NCBI GenBank assembly: GCA_002706095.1
Contig: PAJP01000005.1
Span: 166,402 to 230,401 of the forward strand
Length of the DNA: 64,000 nt
Reading direction: 5' to 3'
Source: Methylophaga sp.
GTDB taxonomy: Bacteria > Pseudomonadota > Gammaproteobacteria > Nitrosococcales > Methylophagaceae
In this document: positions 1 to 9,220 of the stretch, piece by piece
How positions within the stretch are numbered: the stretch's first letter is position 1
How the letters are laid out: the number at the start of each line of letters is the position of its first letter
Translations under genes and position numbers: made by a program
Notes under the pieces: model-generated
Database searches by the model: none
Told to the model about the DNA's origin: nothing
What the model saw: the letters and a program-made list of their open reading frames with translations, nothing else

Positions 1-196
1 CAATCTGGCAAGGCATTTGGAGATTGATCCTGAAGAAGCATTGAACAGTAGCAATGATAAGTTCTATCGTCGCTTTAATTATGTTGAAACAGCAGTGACA
101 GCTCAGGAAAAGCAGTTTGCCGATTTTTCACTAGAAGAGCTGGATGCTTTCTGGAATTCAGCCAAGCAACTTGAAAAAGCTGAAGATAAGGATTAG
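1..196 (+). CDS. mazG: MazG nucleoside triphosphate pyrophosphohydrolase, C-terminal fragment
   Basis: Only the last 64 codons are present; the reading frame enters at base 2 and ends in TAG at 194-196. The translation contains NLARHLEIDPEEALNSSNDK followed by FYRRFNYVE, which matches the C-terminal helices of MazG (a helix with NLARHL, then a KF-RRF-VE block). MazG hydrolyses NTPs and dNTPs to monophosphates and is a cytosolic house-cleaning enzyme. The catalytic EExxE part lies outside the window. Its stop overlaps the stop of the convergent moaA gene by four bases, so no terminator separates them. Identity rests on the tail alone but the match is good. Confidence 0.85.
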   Translation, partial: NLARHLEIDPEEALNSSNDKFYRRFNYVETAVTAQEKQFADFSLEELDAFWNSAKQLEKAEDKD

Positions 197-1200
197 CCGC
201 CAGTCACGCTCATATGACGGAAAATAATCGGCTGCGCCTTGATATCAAAGTCGTGGCCTTTAGGTTTAATGTCCATTGAATCAACAATCGCTTGTTTTAA
301 GGCTTGCATATCACCAGGCTGCTGCCGAATAACCTCACGTAAATCCATAGAGTGTTCCTGCCCTAAACACAGTAACAGCCGCCCTTCTGTCGTCACTCTG
401 ACGCGATTACAGCTATCACAAAAATTATGACTGTGTGGTGAGATAAACCCAACCTTGCTTGTGGTACCAGCGACTTGATAGTAACGTGATGGTCCGCCTG
501 TTGTTTCGATACTGGGCTGCAGGTCAAATGCCGAGTTTAAAGTGGTTAAGACTTCATCGCTGGAGCAATAACTCTCTTCACGTGCATGCGAGACATGACC
601 TAATGGCATTTCTTCAATGTAGGAAATATCCAGATCGTTATCTATAGCAAACTGGGCTAAATCAATGATTTCATCTTCATTGCGCCCTTTCATGATGACA
701 GCGTTTAATTTAATACGCTTAAAGTTAGCTTTTTTTGCTGCTGCAATGCCGGCAAGAACTGTGTCTAAATCACCAGTTCTTGTCAGTGCTTTAAATTTTT
801 CCTCGTTGAGAGAGTCCAGACTGATATTAATACGATCTAAGCCTGAATCAGCTAGGGTCTGTGCATATTTTTCCAGCTTGGAGCCATTGGTAGTTAATGT
901 CAGCTCTTTCAGTGAAGTAGAGGACTTAAGCTGGCCTAGTTCATTAAAAAGCCAATCTACATCTCGTCTCACAAGTGGCTCACCGCCTGTGATACGCACT
1001 TTTTCTACACCGAGTTCGCAAAATGCGCGTAATAGAAAAACAATTTCTTCTAACGTGAGTAATTGCTGGCGAGGCATGAAGGTCATTTCTTCATCCATGC
1101 AATACACACAACGAAAATCACATCTGTCCGTAATAGACATACGAACGTAGGTCACTTTACGACCAAAACGATCAATCAGTTGTGTGGGTAATTCAGCCAT
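193..1200 (-). CDS. moaA: GTP 3',8-cyclase MoaA
   Basis: A radical SAM enzyme that starts molybdenum cofactor synthesis by cyclising GTP to 3',8-cyclo-7,8-dihydro-GTP. The N-terminal [4Fe-4S] ligands are C27, C31 and C34 (CDFRCVYC), followed by RITGGEPLVRR. The second cluster is seen in FCDSCNRVRVT with a later cysteine in LLLCLGQ. The protein ends in the Gly-Gly dipeptide that MoaA needs. Length of 335 residues is normal for the family. It starts 9 bases after the DUF2892 gene and is probably transcribed with it. Its stop overlaps that of convergent mazG. The rest of the moa genes are not in this window. Confidence 0.95.
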   Translation of the reverse strand: MAELPTQLIDRFGRKVTYVRMSITDRCDFRCVYCMDEEMTFMPRQQLLTLEEIVFLLRAFCELGVEKVRITGGEPLVRRDVDWLFNELGQLKSSTSLKELTLTTNGSKLEKYAQTLADSGLDRINISLDSLNEEKFKALTRTGDLDTVLAGIAAAKKANFKRIKLNAVIMKGRNEDEIIDLAQFAIDNDLDISYIEEMPLGHVSHAREESYCSSDEVLTTLNSAFDLQPSIETTGGPSRYYQVAGTTSKVGFISPHSHNFCDSCNRVRVTTEGRLLLCLGQEHSMDLREVIRQQPGDMQALKQAIVDSMDIKPKGHDFDIKAQPIIFRHMSVTGG

Positions 1201-1209
1201 TGTGTTTAT

Positions 1210-1425
1210 TTAACTCTTTTTGCTTTCTGTATCGACCCGGCAAGATGTTTGGCATGTAGACAACCCCAACACTCGATAAGCAAGACATCGACCAGTAAAA
1301 GCATTGAATAACAAAGCGACACCTAGTAGCCACCACCAATTACTATCATAGATGGCATAGGCTATTATAACGATGCCGATAATAATACGACACCAACGAT
1401 CCCAAGTAGCCAGATTTTTTTTCAC
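1210..1425 (-). CDS. DUF2892 (YgaP-type) small inner-membrane protein
   Basis: A 71-residue protein with the DUF2892 pattern: N-terminal NLATWDRWCRIIIG, a hydrophobic segment around residues 13-28, a second one around 31-46, and the closing NAFTGRCLAYRVLG. Such domains form a two-helix membrane hairpin and are often fused to a rhodanese, as in YgaP; here the domain stands alone. Three cysteines lie in the C-terminal third. The start is GTG at 1423-1425, preceded by a GGTGGAA ribosome site. It lies just ahead of moaA. The function of free-standing copies is not known to me. Confidence 0.8.
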   Translation of the reverse strand: MKKNLATWDRWCRIIIGIVIIAYAIYDSNWWWLLGVALLFNAFTGRCLAYRVLGLSTCQTSCRVDTESKKS

Positions 1426-1440
1426 CGTTCCACCATAAAA

Positions 1441-1464
1441 ATAAACCCCGCAGTGCGGGGTTTA
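1441..1464 (-). terminator. Rho-independent terminator of the YccA-family gene
   Basis: The inverted repeat AAACCCCGC / GCGGGGTTT (1443-1451 and 1455-1463, loop of three bases) is followed on the minus strand by ATTTTT. It lies between the Bax inhibitor-1 family gene and the DUF2892 gene and should end transcription of the former. Confidence 0.85.
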
Positions 1465-1493
1465 TTAGAAAGCAAATGAACCAGATAGTTCAA

Positions 1494-2165
1494 TTAGTCA
1501 TCGCCAGAGAAGGCACCAATTAATTGCAGCAGGCTAACAAACAAGTTGTAGATACTGACATACAGTGTGATGGTTGCCATGATGTAGTTAGTTTCACCAC
1601 CGTTGACGATTTGGCTTGTTTCAAAAAGAATCAGACCAGCCATTAATAGAACAAACATGGCTGAGACAGCTAATGACAGACCTGGCATTTCAAAGAAAAA
1701 TGCAGCTAGGCCAGCTAAGAAGGCAACCAAGATACCAACAAACAGGAAGCCACCCATGAAGCTGAAGTCTTTTTCACTTTTTACAGCATATGCTGATAAA
1801 GCCACAAAGATGATACCTGTGCCACCCAGGGCCTGCATGACGATTTGTGGGCCATTAGGCAAACCTAAGTAGGCGTTTACAATCGGACCTAAGGTCAAGC
1901 CCATAAAACCTGTTAATGCAAAAACAGACACAATGCCCCAGGCACTGTTACGAAGTTTAGATGTTAAGAAAAGTAAGCCAAAATACCCAACCAAGGTGAT
2001 AATAATGCCAGGGTGAGGCAGGTTGAGTGCCATAGATAATCCAGCAGTCATAGCACTAAATAATAGTGTCATGGCTAATAAACTATAGGTGTTACGCAAT
2101 AGTTTATTGGTTTGAACCGCAGACTGCTGTGAACGAACAACAGTTGATTCAGCGTTATAATTCAT
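1494..2165 (-). CDS. yccA: Bax inhibitor-1/YccA family membrane protein
   Basis: A 223-residue polytopic protein with about seven hydrophobic segments and the family pattern NKLLRNTYSLLAMTLLFSA near the N terminus. It closes with a segment containing LYVSIYNLFVSLLQLIG and an acidic end (SGDD). YccA in E. coli is a substrate and modulator of the FtsH protease; eukaryotic relatives are calcium-leak proteins. The start at 2165 fits a GGAGAATCAC stretch just upstream on the minus strand. It has its own terminator at 1441-1464 and is probably monocistronic. Confidence 0.9.
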   Translation of the reverse strand: MNYNAESTVVRSQQSAVQTNKLLRNTYSLLAMTLLFSAMTAGLSMALNLPHPGIIITLVGYFGLLFLTSKLRNSAWGIVSVFALTGFMGLTLGPIVNAYLGLPNGPQIVMQALGGTGIIFVALSAYAVKSEKDFSFMGGFLFVGILVAFLAGLAAFFFEMPGLSLAVSAMFVLLMAGLILFETSQIVNGGETNYIMATITLYVSIYNLFVSLLQLIGAFSGDD

Positions 2166-2285
2166 CAGTGATTCTCCGTGTTTTTTCCAGTTGATGAAAA
2201 GCTTATAGTAATGACACCTATCCTACCCGATAAGTTCTAAATGGCAATAGATATTATCTATCTACAAATAAATTTATTTTTACGG

Positions 2286-2314
2286 TTGTGTTACCGGGCC
2301 ATTATCTGTATTAT
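2286..2314 (+). promoter_or_regulatory. Sigma-70-type promoter of tRNA-Ser(UGA)
   Basis: A -35-like TTGTGT (2286-2291) and a -10 TATTAT (2309-2314) are separated by 17 bases. A transcript would start near 2321, five bases before the mature tRNA. Position and spacing are good; the -35 box is imperfect. Confidence 0.5.
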
Positions 2315-2325
2315 TTCGCCTCTCT

Positions 2326-2415
2326 GGAGAGTTGACAGAGCGGTTGAATGTACCGGTCTTGAAAACCGGCGTGGTTTAACGACCACCCAGGGTTCGAATC
2401 CCTGACTCTCCGCCA
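2326..2415 (+). tRNA. tRNA-Ser(UGA)
   Basis: A 90-nt class II tRNA with acceptor stem GGAGAGT/ACTCTCC, discriminator G and encoded CCA (2413-2415). The anticodon stem is CCGGT/ACCGG with anticodon TGA at 2360-2362. There is a long variable arm (GTGGTTTAACGACCAC) and the T-loop GGTTCGAATCC. All these features fit serine. Confidence 0.97.
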
Positions 2416-2420
2416 TATAT

Positions 2421-2449
2421 AAAAAGCCCCTTCTCGAAGGGGCTTTTTT
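2421..2449 (+). terminator. Rho-independent terminator after tRNA-Ser
   Basis: The stem AGCCCCTT/AAGGGGCT with loop CTCG is followed by a run of T and lies six bases after the tRNA 3' end. The A-run on its other side also gives a U-tract on the opposite strand. Confidence 0.9.
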
Positions 2450-2706
2450 GTATCTGGCATAACTAGGCTTCTCCCCGCCGTCTTTTAGATATATTCTTCC
2501 TCTGAAAATCTCTTCCCTACCTACCTTTAAGCACTATATTTAAAGATAAAAAGTGTGTTCACTTTTCAATCATTCAAGCCTGCCCATTATCAAAAATAAT
2601 CCTATACTTCCTATTACTGATACAGATCATTTTTGCTGATAAATCAGATTGACCAATTGAGTAAGCAGCCATTAAGCTTTGATGAGTTATTCTCACAGAG
2701 AAGAAG

Positions 2707-4242
2707 ATGATTGATACGTCGGAATTACCTGCTGCCATCCCCTCCCTGAAGTTAAAGTGTGTCGCCATCGATACTTATAAAGAAAATGTGGCCTACTTGC
2801 ACCGTAGTTGTGCCCTTTATCGAAGTGAGGGATTTCAAGCACTGAGTAAAATAGAGATTCATACAGCTGATAATGAGCAAGCTGTGATTGCCGTTTTAAA
2901 TGTTGTCGATGACACCTCCATTACAGATGTCGATGAGCTGGGGTTGAGTGAACAGGTTTATGAACAACTTGGCATTCCTGAAGGTTCTGAGGTGTTTATC
3001 AATCATGCCAGCCCACCAGATTCCCTCAAATCTGTACATAAGAAGATCGCAGGCGAAAAGCTTAATTACGAACAATATCTGCACATCATTCAGGACATCG
3101 TTAATAACCGTTATTCAAAAATAGAAACTGCCGCATTTATTGTGGGTTGTGCTGAAACAGGCATGGAGCGTGATGAAATATTACATCTGACGCATGCGAT
3201 GGTTGATACAGGAGAGCGGATTGATTGGGGGGAAAGTTTGGTCTGCGATAAACATTGCATCGGTGGCATCCCCGGCAATCGCACCACCATGCTACTTGTG
3301 CCTCTCATTGCTGCTCATGGCATGCTGATGCCTAAAACATCGAGCCGGGCAATTACGTCACCTGCTGGTACCGCAGATACCATGGAAGTCTTAGCTAACG
3401 TCGATTTGTCACTGCGTCGCCTTCATGAAATTGTCAGTGAACAACGTGCTTTTCTGGCTTGGGGGGGCACTGCAAAGCTGGCTCCGGCTGATGATGTGCT
3501 GATTTCTGTAGAACGCCCTCTCTCCATGGATTCGACCGGTCAGATGATCGCCTCAATACTTTCAAAAAAAATGGCCGCTGGAGCGACGCATTTAATTATT
3601 GATATTCCCATAGGGCCTTCAGCAAAAGTGCACACGCATATGGAAGCACTGAAGCTGCGTAAGCTTTTTGAGTATGTTGGTGACAATATGGGATTACACT
3701 TAGAAGTGGTCATCACTGATGGCAGCCAACCTATTGGTAGAGGCATCGGTCCAGTTCTGGAAACCCAGGATGTTATGAAGATTCTGACAAATGAACCTGA
3801 TGCGCCCATCGATTTGAAAGAAAAAGCATTGCAACTCGCTGGCAGGATTATCGAATTTGATCCCGATGTCAGAGGTGGTCAAGGTTATACCATCGCCAGA
3901 GACATTCTTGAATCTGGCCGAGCCCTCACTAAAATGAATGCCATTATTGATGCTCAGGGTCGTAACAACACTCCGATGCGAGTTGGGAAGCTGCATTATG
4001 ATATTTGTGCTCAATCAACGGGTACCGTCAGTGCAATAGATAATCTCAAAATCGCCTCCATTGCGCGGCTGGCAGGTGCTCCTATGGATAAAGGTGCGGG
4101 CGTGTATTTACATAAAAAGGTCGGTGATAAAGTGGAACAAGGCGAGCCTTTGTTTACTATTTATGCTGAGTTTAATGCCGATTTTACCTTTGCAAAAAAT
4201 GCCGCTATGAATGATAACAGTTATCAGATCGAGCACTTATGA
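2707..4242 (+). CDS. Type-2 thymidine phosphorylase / AMP phosphorylase family protein
   Basis: A 511-residue member of the pyrimidine-nucleoside phosphorylase superfamily, type 2 subfamily, which includes archaeal AMP phosphorylase. It has an N-terminal extra domain (about residues 1-95), an all-helical domain, and a phosphate-binding alpha/beta domain. [16 protein letters not shown] begins at residue 180 and is followed by [17 protein letters not shown]. Archaeal members turn AMP plus phosphate into adenine and ribose 1,5-bisphosphate; bacterial members are labelled thymidine phosphorylase without much proof. It overlaps the next gene, a PRPP synthetase homologue, by four bases (ATGA), which fits nucleotide-ribose recycling. 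Substrate is not decidable from sequence. GAGAAGA just before the ATG serves as ribosome site. Confidence 0.85.
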   Translation: MIDTSELPAAIPSLKLKCVAIDTYKENVAYLHRSCALYRSEGFQALSKIEIHTADNEQAVIAVLNVVDDTSITDVDELGLSEQVYEQLGIPEGSEVFINHASPPDSLKSVHKKIAGEKLNYEQYLHIIQDIVNNRYSKIETAAFIVGCAETGMERDEILHLTHAMVDTGERIDWGESLVCDKHCIGGIPGNRTTMLLVPLIAAHGMLMPKTSSRAITSPAGTADTMEVLANVDLSLRRLHEIVSEQRAFLAWGGTAKLAPADDVLISVERPLSMDSTGQMIASILSKKMAAGATHLIIDIPIGPSAKVHTHMEALKLRKLFEYVGDNMGLHLEVVITDGSQPIGRGIGPVLETQDVMKILTNEPDAPIDLKEKALQLAGRIIEFDPDVRGGQGYTIARDILESGRALTKMNAIIDAQGRNNTPMRVGKLHYDICAQSTGTVSAIDNLKIASIARLAGAPMDKGAGVYLHKKVGDKVEQGEPLFTIYAEFNADFTFAKNAAMNDNSYQIEHL

Positions 4243-5135
4243 GCATGAACCCCACCCTATTATTAAGCTTCTCTGACTACGAGCAACAAGCCAAAGCGCT
4301 TGCTGTTGTCTGTGGCATTCCTTATGACACTGTCCAGTTGCACCGCTTTCCAGATGGCGAAAGTCAACTGACCTTGCCAGTCAATTTAGCGGAAACAGTT
4401 ATTGTATGCCGCAGTCTCGATGACCCTAACCACAAATTAGTCGAATTGATGCTCACGGCACAATCATTACGTCAGCATGGCGTAAAACGAATTATTCTGG
4501 TGGCACCCTATCTTTGTTATATGCGACAAGATAAAGCTTTTCACCCAGGGGAAGTCGTTAGTCAGACCATTGTGGGTCATTTCCTGGCTGATTTGTTTGA
4601 TGCTGTCATTACAGTCGATAGCCATCTGCACCGCATCTCCGAGTTGAATGAAGCCATTCCGCTGGAACAGGCTATTAATCTCACCGCCACACAACCGATG
4701 GCAGAATTTATAGAAGCGCATTTCACCACCCCACTCCTTTTAGGACCGGACGGTGAATCAGAGCAATGGGTAAAAGAGATTGCCACACATTTTGGCTTTG
4801 ACTATGCCGTGGCACACAAACAACGTTTAGGTGATCATAATGTTGTCGTCACATTGCCAGAGAATGACTACGCCAGACGCAATATTATTATTGTGGATGA
4901 TGTTGCCAGTACGGGTAAAACCCTACTGGAAGCAGCCAAAAAACTAATGCCATATCAACCAGCATCCGTCAGTGTGTTAGTCAGTCATGCTTTGTTTATT
5001 GAAGATGCCATAGCGCAACTCAATGCGGCAGGTGTCAAACAGATATATAGCTGCGATAGCATTCCTCATCAAACAAATAGCGTGAGTTTGGCCAATATTC
5101 TCGCTAAGGCTTTACAGGGCGTTTTACAACAATAG
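4239..5135 (+). CDS. Ribose-phosphate pyrophosphokinase (PRPP synthetase) family protein
   Basis: A 298-residue protein of the phosphoribosyltransferase fold. [12 protein letters not shown] near the N terminus and [17 protein letters not shown] correspond to the Prs ATP-binding and flexible-loop regions. The PRPP/ribose-phosphate loop is [11 protein letters not shown] at residues 218-228. Prs makes PRPP from ribose 5-phosphate and ATP. At under 300 residues it is shorter than housekeeping bacterial Prs (about 315) and more divergent, so it is probably a specialised second copy tied to the phosphorylase that it overlaps. That link is inferred from the four-base overlap. Confidence 0.85.
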   Translation: MSMNPTLLLSFSDYEQQAKALAVVCGIPYDTVQLHRFPDGESQLTLPVNLAETVIVCRSLDDPNHKLVELMLTAQSLRQHGVKRIILVAPYLCYMRQDKAFHPGEVVSQTIVGHFLADLFDAVITVDSHLHRISELNEAIPLEQAINLTATQPMAEFIEAHFTTPLLLGPDGESEQWVKEIATHFGFDYAVAHKQRLGDHNVVVTLPENDYARRNIIIVDDVASTGKTLLEAAKKLMPYQPASVSVLVSHALFIEDAIAQLNAAGVKQIYSCDSIPHQTNSVSLANILAKALQGVLQQ

Positions 5136-5158
5136 ATTTAGTTTAAAAGGGGTAAGAT

Positions 5159-7792
5159 TTGACATCATTATTTCAGAAAGCCACTGACGATTTTGCCCAT
5201 CAACCGATTGCTAAGACTTTTAACTCACTGAATGTCGACGCAAGCCTCGGCTTGTCGGATGCAGAAGTACATCAACGCCAGCTTGATTACGGTCTGAATC
5301 AGATCATCAATCAGGAAGAATCTGCACTTCACCGTATTTTAAAACGTTTCTGGGGACCGATTCCCTGGATGATTGAAATTGCCGCCCTCTTATCTGCCGC
5401 GGTGGGTAAGTGGGAAGATTTCATCATTATCAGTATTTTGCTACTGATCAATGCCGGTCTCGATTTTTTCCAGGAGCACCGAGCACTTAATGCTTTAAAT
5501 GCCTTAAAAAGCCAGTTAGATACACAGGTACGCGTATTACGTGAGGGCAAGATTCAATCAGTCCGCTCACAAGAACTCGTGCCTGGCGATATCATCCGGT
5601 TGCGAATGGGGGATTTGGTCCCCGCTGATGTGCAATTGGTGAGTGGTGATTATTTGTCCATTGACGAGTCTTCACTGACTGGTGAGTCTTTGCCAGTCAG
5701 CAAAAGAAGTACTGACGTTGCCTATGCCAACACCATTATTCGTCAAGGTGAGATGGATGCGATTGTGGTCAATACCGGTCAGCAGACACGGTTTAATAAT
5801 GTGGTCAGCCTGGTTGCATCAGCTTCGGTTAATGAGCATAGCCACTTTCAAAAGATGGTATTACAGATTGGGCACTTCCTGATTCTCTTATCGCTGGCGA
5901 TGGTGGCATTGATTGTTATCACAGGCTTATCTCGCCATGAAGATCTGCTGGAATTGGCCCGCTTTGCATTGGTGTTATTAGTAGCAGCAATACCTGTTGC
6001 CTTACCAGCAGTGCTATCAGTCACTATGGCTGTAGGCGCTTATAAACTCGCTAAACACAAAGCCATCGTCACTAAGTTAACAGCAATAGAGGAACTGGCT
6101 GGCGTCGATATTTTTTGTTCAGATAAAACGGGCACGCTGACCAAAAATGAAATGCAAGTCATGGAGATACTGCCGTTTAATGGAACCAGTGAGGCAGCGC
6201 TTATGCGGGCTGCTGTTTTAGCCTCGCGCTCAGAAAATACAGATCCAATTGAAATCCCACTGTTTCGTCATATTAAAGATAATTATCCTGAAAGCGACTG
6301 GTCAACATGGCAACAAACTCACTTCACGGCTTTTGACCCCAGCAAAAAATACACAGTGGCTCAATTACAAAAAGCTGACGAAAAGCTGGCGGTATTTAAA
6401 GGAGCACCACAAGTCATTATGGCGATGGTGACAAATCTAAGCGATAACGACATCAACACACTAAATCAGCAGATTAGTCTTCTGGCAAGTAAAGGCTACA
6501 GAACCCTGGCAGTAGCACAGCAATATGAAAATCAGGAACATGAATTCCTGGGACTGATTCCACTTATCGATCCGCCTCGGGATGACTCTAAACAAGTGAT
6601 TGATGAGATGCGTCAGCGTGGTGTCGAAGTGAAAATGATCACCGGAGATAATATTGCTATTGCCCGTGAAATTGGGCATATGCTCGGACTAAACAAACGA
6701 GCTGTTCAATCTAAACAGATTACCGGTAAATCCGGGCAGGAAATTAAAGAGCTAGCATCCAGTCTGGCTCAGGCTATCTATAAACGATTAAATCCGGATG
6801 TGTCTTTCAAACAGGCAAAACAGTTTGCCGATGAGGTAATGACCGATCTGGAAAATATTTACGACACCAGCTTATTAGAAACGGAATTTATTCATACACA
6901 TGAGTCTGCTTTGCTAGACATGCTGGAGTCTATAGAAATATTTGCCGAAGTATTACCAGAAGATAAATACATGATTGTCGACGCCTTACAAAAGTCCGAT
7001 CACATTGTGGGCATGACAGGCGATGGTGTGAATGACGCGCCCGCTCTTCGCAAAGCCGATTGTGGTTTTGCGGTTTCCAATGCGACCGATGCGGCAAGAG
7101 CGGCAGCAGATATTATTCTCACCGCACCAGGTTTATCTGTCATCAATCATGCCATAGAGCAAGCGCGTTTTACGTTTGAACGCATGAAAAGCTATGCGAC
7201 ATTTCGTATTGCTGAAACCATTCGCATTATTTTGTTCATGACATTAAGCATCCTGATATTCGAGTTTTATCCCATAACGGCGCTAATGATTATTCTACTG
7301 GCGCTGCTCAATGACTTACCGATTCTGACTATCGCTTATGACAACACTTACCAGTCTCCAACCCCAGTCAGGTGGAATATGCATGAATTGTTTATTTTGT
7401 CGTCAGCGTTGGGGCTTGCTGGGGTATGCGCATCATTTTTATTATATTTGTTCTTACGCGAGCAGAATTTAGATACTGATACGATACAAACCCTCATATT
7501 CCTGAAACTTCTGATTGCCGGCCACAGTACTATTTTTGTGACACGAAACAATGGCTGGTTCTGGCAAAAGCCCTGGCCATCTCCACTGTTATTAGCTGCG
7601 ACATTGGGTACAGAAATTATTGGTACATTGATGGCTGTGAACGGACTATTTATTACAGCAGTGAGTTGGGAATATGCCGGGTTGATGTGGCTATATGCAT
7701 TGGTTTGGTTTGTTATCGATAATGCGATAAAAATGGGCATTCAACATTTTATTTTCAATCAACCCAGGACCAAAAAAACGCTCTCTGCATGA
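5159..7792 (+). CDS. Plasma-membrane-type H+-translocating P-type ATPase (P3A)
   Basis: An 877-residue P-type ATPase. It has an N-terminal cation-ATPase domain, actuator motif TGES at 174-177, phosphorylation site DKTGTLT with D322, and hinge motif GDGVNDAPAL at 621-630. About ten membrane segments are placed as in fungal and plant proton pumps. The overall pattern and length point to the P3A proton-efflux class rather than Ca2+ or Mg2+ pumps. Translation starts at TTG (5159) behind a strong AAAAGGGG site with 6-base spacing. The next gene overlaps its stop by four bases. Such pumps in bacteria may support pH or ion homeostasis; the ion specificity is inferred. Confidence 0.88.
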   Translation: MTSLFQKATDDFAHQPIAKTFNSLNVDASLGLSDAEVHQRQLDYGLNQIINQEESALHRILKRFWGPIPWMIEIAALLSAAVGKWEDFIIISILLLINAGLDFFQEHRALNALNALKSQLDTQVRVLREGKIQSVRSQELVPGDIIRLRMGDLVPADVQLVSGDYLSIDESSLTGESLPVSKRSTDVAYANTIIRQGEMDAIVVNTGQQTRFNNVVSLVASASVNEHSHFQKMVLQIGHFLILLSLAMVALIVITGLSRHEDLLELARFALVLLVAAIPVALPAVLSVTMAVGAYKLAKHKAIVTKLTAIEELAGVDIFCSDKTGTLTKNEMQVMEILPFNGTSEAALMRAAVLASRSENTDPIEIPLFRHIKDNYPESDWSTWQQTHFTAFDPSKKYTVAQLQKADEKLAVFKGAPQVIMAMVTNLSDNDINTLNQQISLLASKGYRTLAVAQQYENQEHEFLGLIPLIDPPRDDSKQVIDEMRQRGVEVKMITGDNIAIAREIGHMLGLNKRAVQSKQITGKSGQEIKELASSLAQAIYKRLNPDVSFKQAKQFADEVMTDLENIYDTSLLETEFIHTHESALLDMLESIEIFAEVLPEDKYMIVDALQKSDHIVGMTGDGVNDAPALRKADCGFAVSNATDAARAAADIILTAPGLSVINHAIEQARFTFERMKSYATFRIAETIRIILFMTLSILIFEFYPITALMIILLALLNDLPILTIAYDNTYQSPTPVRWNMHELFILSSALGLAGVCASFLLYLFLREQNLDTDTIQTLIFLKLLIAGHSTIFVTRNNGWFWQKPWPSPLLLAATLGTEIIGTLMAVNGLFITAVSWEYAGLMWLYALVWFVIDNAIKMGIQHFIFNQPRTKKTLSA

Positions 7793-8580
7793 ATATCATC
7801 CGTAAATGGCACACACTCAGAGTACTTAAACAGTATCCGATACCCTTTGGCTTATGGCATGAGGTGACCCGTCACTTACCTCTTATTGAGGCCAGATCTA
7901 TTTCTGAACGAGCACGTATTCGACTATTGGCAACACTGTTTATTCATAAAAAAACATTCAGTGGCGCGGCTGGCGTAACGGTGACACCAGAAATGGCTGT
8001 TACTGTTGCGGCTCAGGCATGTGTTGCTATCTTGCATTTGGGACTCAACACATATGATGGCTGGCGAGAAATTATTCTCTATCCGGGTGCCTTTCAGATT
8101 AAACGTGATATCACTGATGAAAATGGCGTAGTTCATAAGCAAACACAAGGCTTGAGTGGCGAGTCATGGTCACGGGGACCCGTTATCTTTTCCTGGCAGG
8201 ATATTAAACATGACAGCCAGCAGCCTTACCGAGGTCATCATGTTGTCATTCATGAGTTTGCTCATAAATTAGATATGTTATCAGGCCGTGCCAATGGCAT
8301 GCCGCCATTACATCCGGATATGTCGTTACAGGAATGGACTGAAACTTTGACGGCAGCCTGGCAAGGTTTATTACATGACTTGGCCACACATAAACATACC
8401 TACATGGATCCTTATGCCGCCACCAATCCGGCTGAGTTTTTTGCTGTAATAACTGAGTATTTCTTCACCACACCGGTAGCATTAAAACGACATAACACGC
8501 ATTTATATGAGCTATTAAAGGCTTATTACCGGCAATCGCCACCCGATTTAGAAAAATTTCATACTAAACATCACGTTTAA
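7789..8580 (+). CDS. mtfA: M90 zinc-dependent peptidase, MtfA family
   Basis: A 263-residue MtfA-like metallopeptidase with the zinc motif HEFAHKLDML (HEFAH at 155-159) and a downstream NPAEFFAVITEYFF segment that carries the third ligand glutamate. MtfA in E. coli binds the repressor Mlc and has aminopeptidase activity. Here the gene overlaps the H+-ATPase by four bases (ATGA), so it is the fourth gene of an operon with the phosphorylase and PRPP synthetase. No signal peptide is seen, so it is cytosolic. Family assignment is firm; the physiological target in this organism is unknown. Confidence 0.9.
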   Translation: MNIIRKWHTLRVLKQYPIPFGLWHEVTRHLPLIEARSISERARIRLLATLFIHKKTFSGAAGVTVTPEMAVTVAAQACVAILHLGLNTYDGWREIILYPGAFQIKRDITDENGVVHKQTQGLSGESWSRGPVIFSWQDIKHDSQQPYRGHHVVIHEFAHKLDMLSGRANGMPPLHPDMSLQEWTETLTAAWQGLLHDLATHKHTYMDPYAATNPAEFFAVITEYFFTTPVALKRHNTHLYELLKAYYRQSPPDLEKFHTKHHV

Positions 8581-8656
8581 GCCGCCGTTTAATACGTAAC
8601 AGAAACTGTTTCTGAAAAATCCAGTCGAATCATTATCATGCTGACAAGGAGATGTT

Positions 8657-9070
8657 ATGCAAGAGATTCTTGGCACACTTTTATTGATGGCGGTCAACTT
8701 CAGTCAGTACGATATGCCAGAAAAAAAACCTGTTATCGAACCGGTCAATCATCAGCAACTGATCGATATTCTATGTGATGGTAAAGAATGTAATGCCTTG
8801 GCATATTATGACGATAAAAAAGATATCATCTTTTATGACAAGAAACTGACCAAAGATAGCATCATCTCTCAGGGGTATATTGTTCATGAGTTAGTGCATT
8901 TTCTTCAGGATCAACATGGAGCGATGATTGAAAAGCCTGACTGCATACAGCGCATGATTCTGGAACGAGAGGCCTTTCAAGTTCAACAACGTTTTTTGCG
9001 TGATAATCATGTCATGACTTACGATGTTGACATGGCAATCCGTTTATTAAGTGGTGTATGTCGGCGCTGA
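8657..9070 (+). CDS. Small HExxH-containing protein (DUF6647-like)
   Basis: A 137-residue protein with a zinc-metalloprotease-like motif HELVHFLQDQHG (HELVH at 77-81) followed by an acidic/cysteine helix (CIQRMILEREAFQVQQ) that may supply a third ligand. The first 14 residues are hydrophobic but lack a clear cleavage site. AAGGAG is placed ideally before the ATG. It follows mtfA by 76 bases on the same strand, so two unrelated HExxH proteins are adjacent. I recognise the resemblance to a small uncharacterised family but cannot assign a function or confirm peptidase activity. Confidence 0.65.
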   Translation: MQEILGTLLLMAVNFSQYDMPEKKPVIEPVNHQQLIDILCDGKECNALAYYDDKKDIIFYDKKLTKDSIISQGYIVHELVHFLQDQHGAMIEKPDCIQRMILEREAFQVQQRFLRDNHVMTYDVDMAIRLLSGVCRR

Positions 9071-9075
9071 GGTCT

Positions 9076-9099
9076 ATTTGATAGTTGTTATAATCAAAT
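9076..9099. repeat. Inverted repeat overlapping a -10-like TATAAT
   Basis: The arms ATTTGAT and ATCAAAT are separated by ten bases. A perfect TATAAT lies at 9089-9094 inside the repeat. It sits about 120 bases before the exported protein at 9221 and could be an operator over its promoter. No convincing -35 box is visible. Confidence 0.35.
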
Positions 9100-9220
9100 C
9101 GATAGGGATATACTCGACCTTTTACGAAATGAATGATGTTACTTAACCATGTCTCTGGTGGTGCGAAATGAAATTAGAGCACATCCTTAAGTAACGTTTC
9201 TACTCCAGTTACGGAAGTCT

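Noticed and set aside
665..1150. A 161-codon plus-strand ORF opposite moaA
   Set aside because: Shadow frame of a clear moaA gene, without a ribosome site or recognisable protein pattern.
2574..2768. A 64-codon minus-strand ORF before the phosphorylase gene
   Set aside because: Overlaps the start of a real gene on the other strand, with no ribosome site or family resemblance.
7348..7740. A 130-codon minus-strand ORF in the H+-ATPase gene
   Set aside because: Antisense shadow of membrane-helix coding sequence; no supporting signals.
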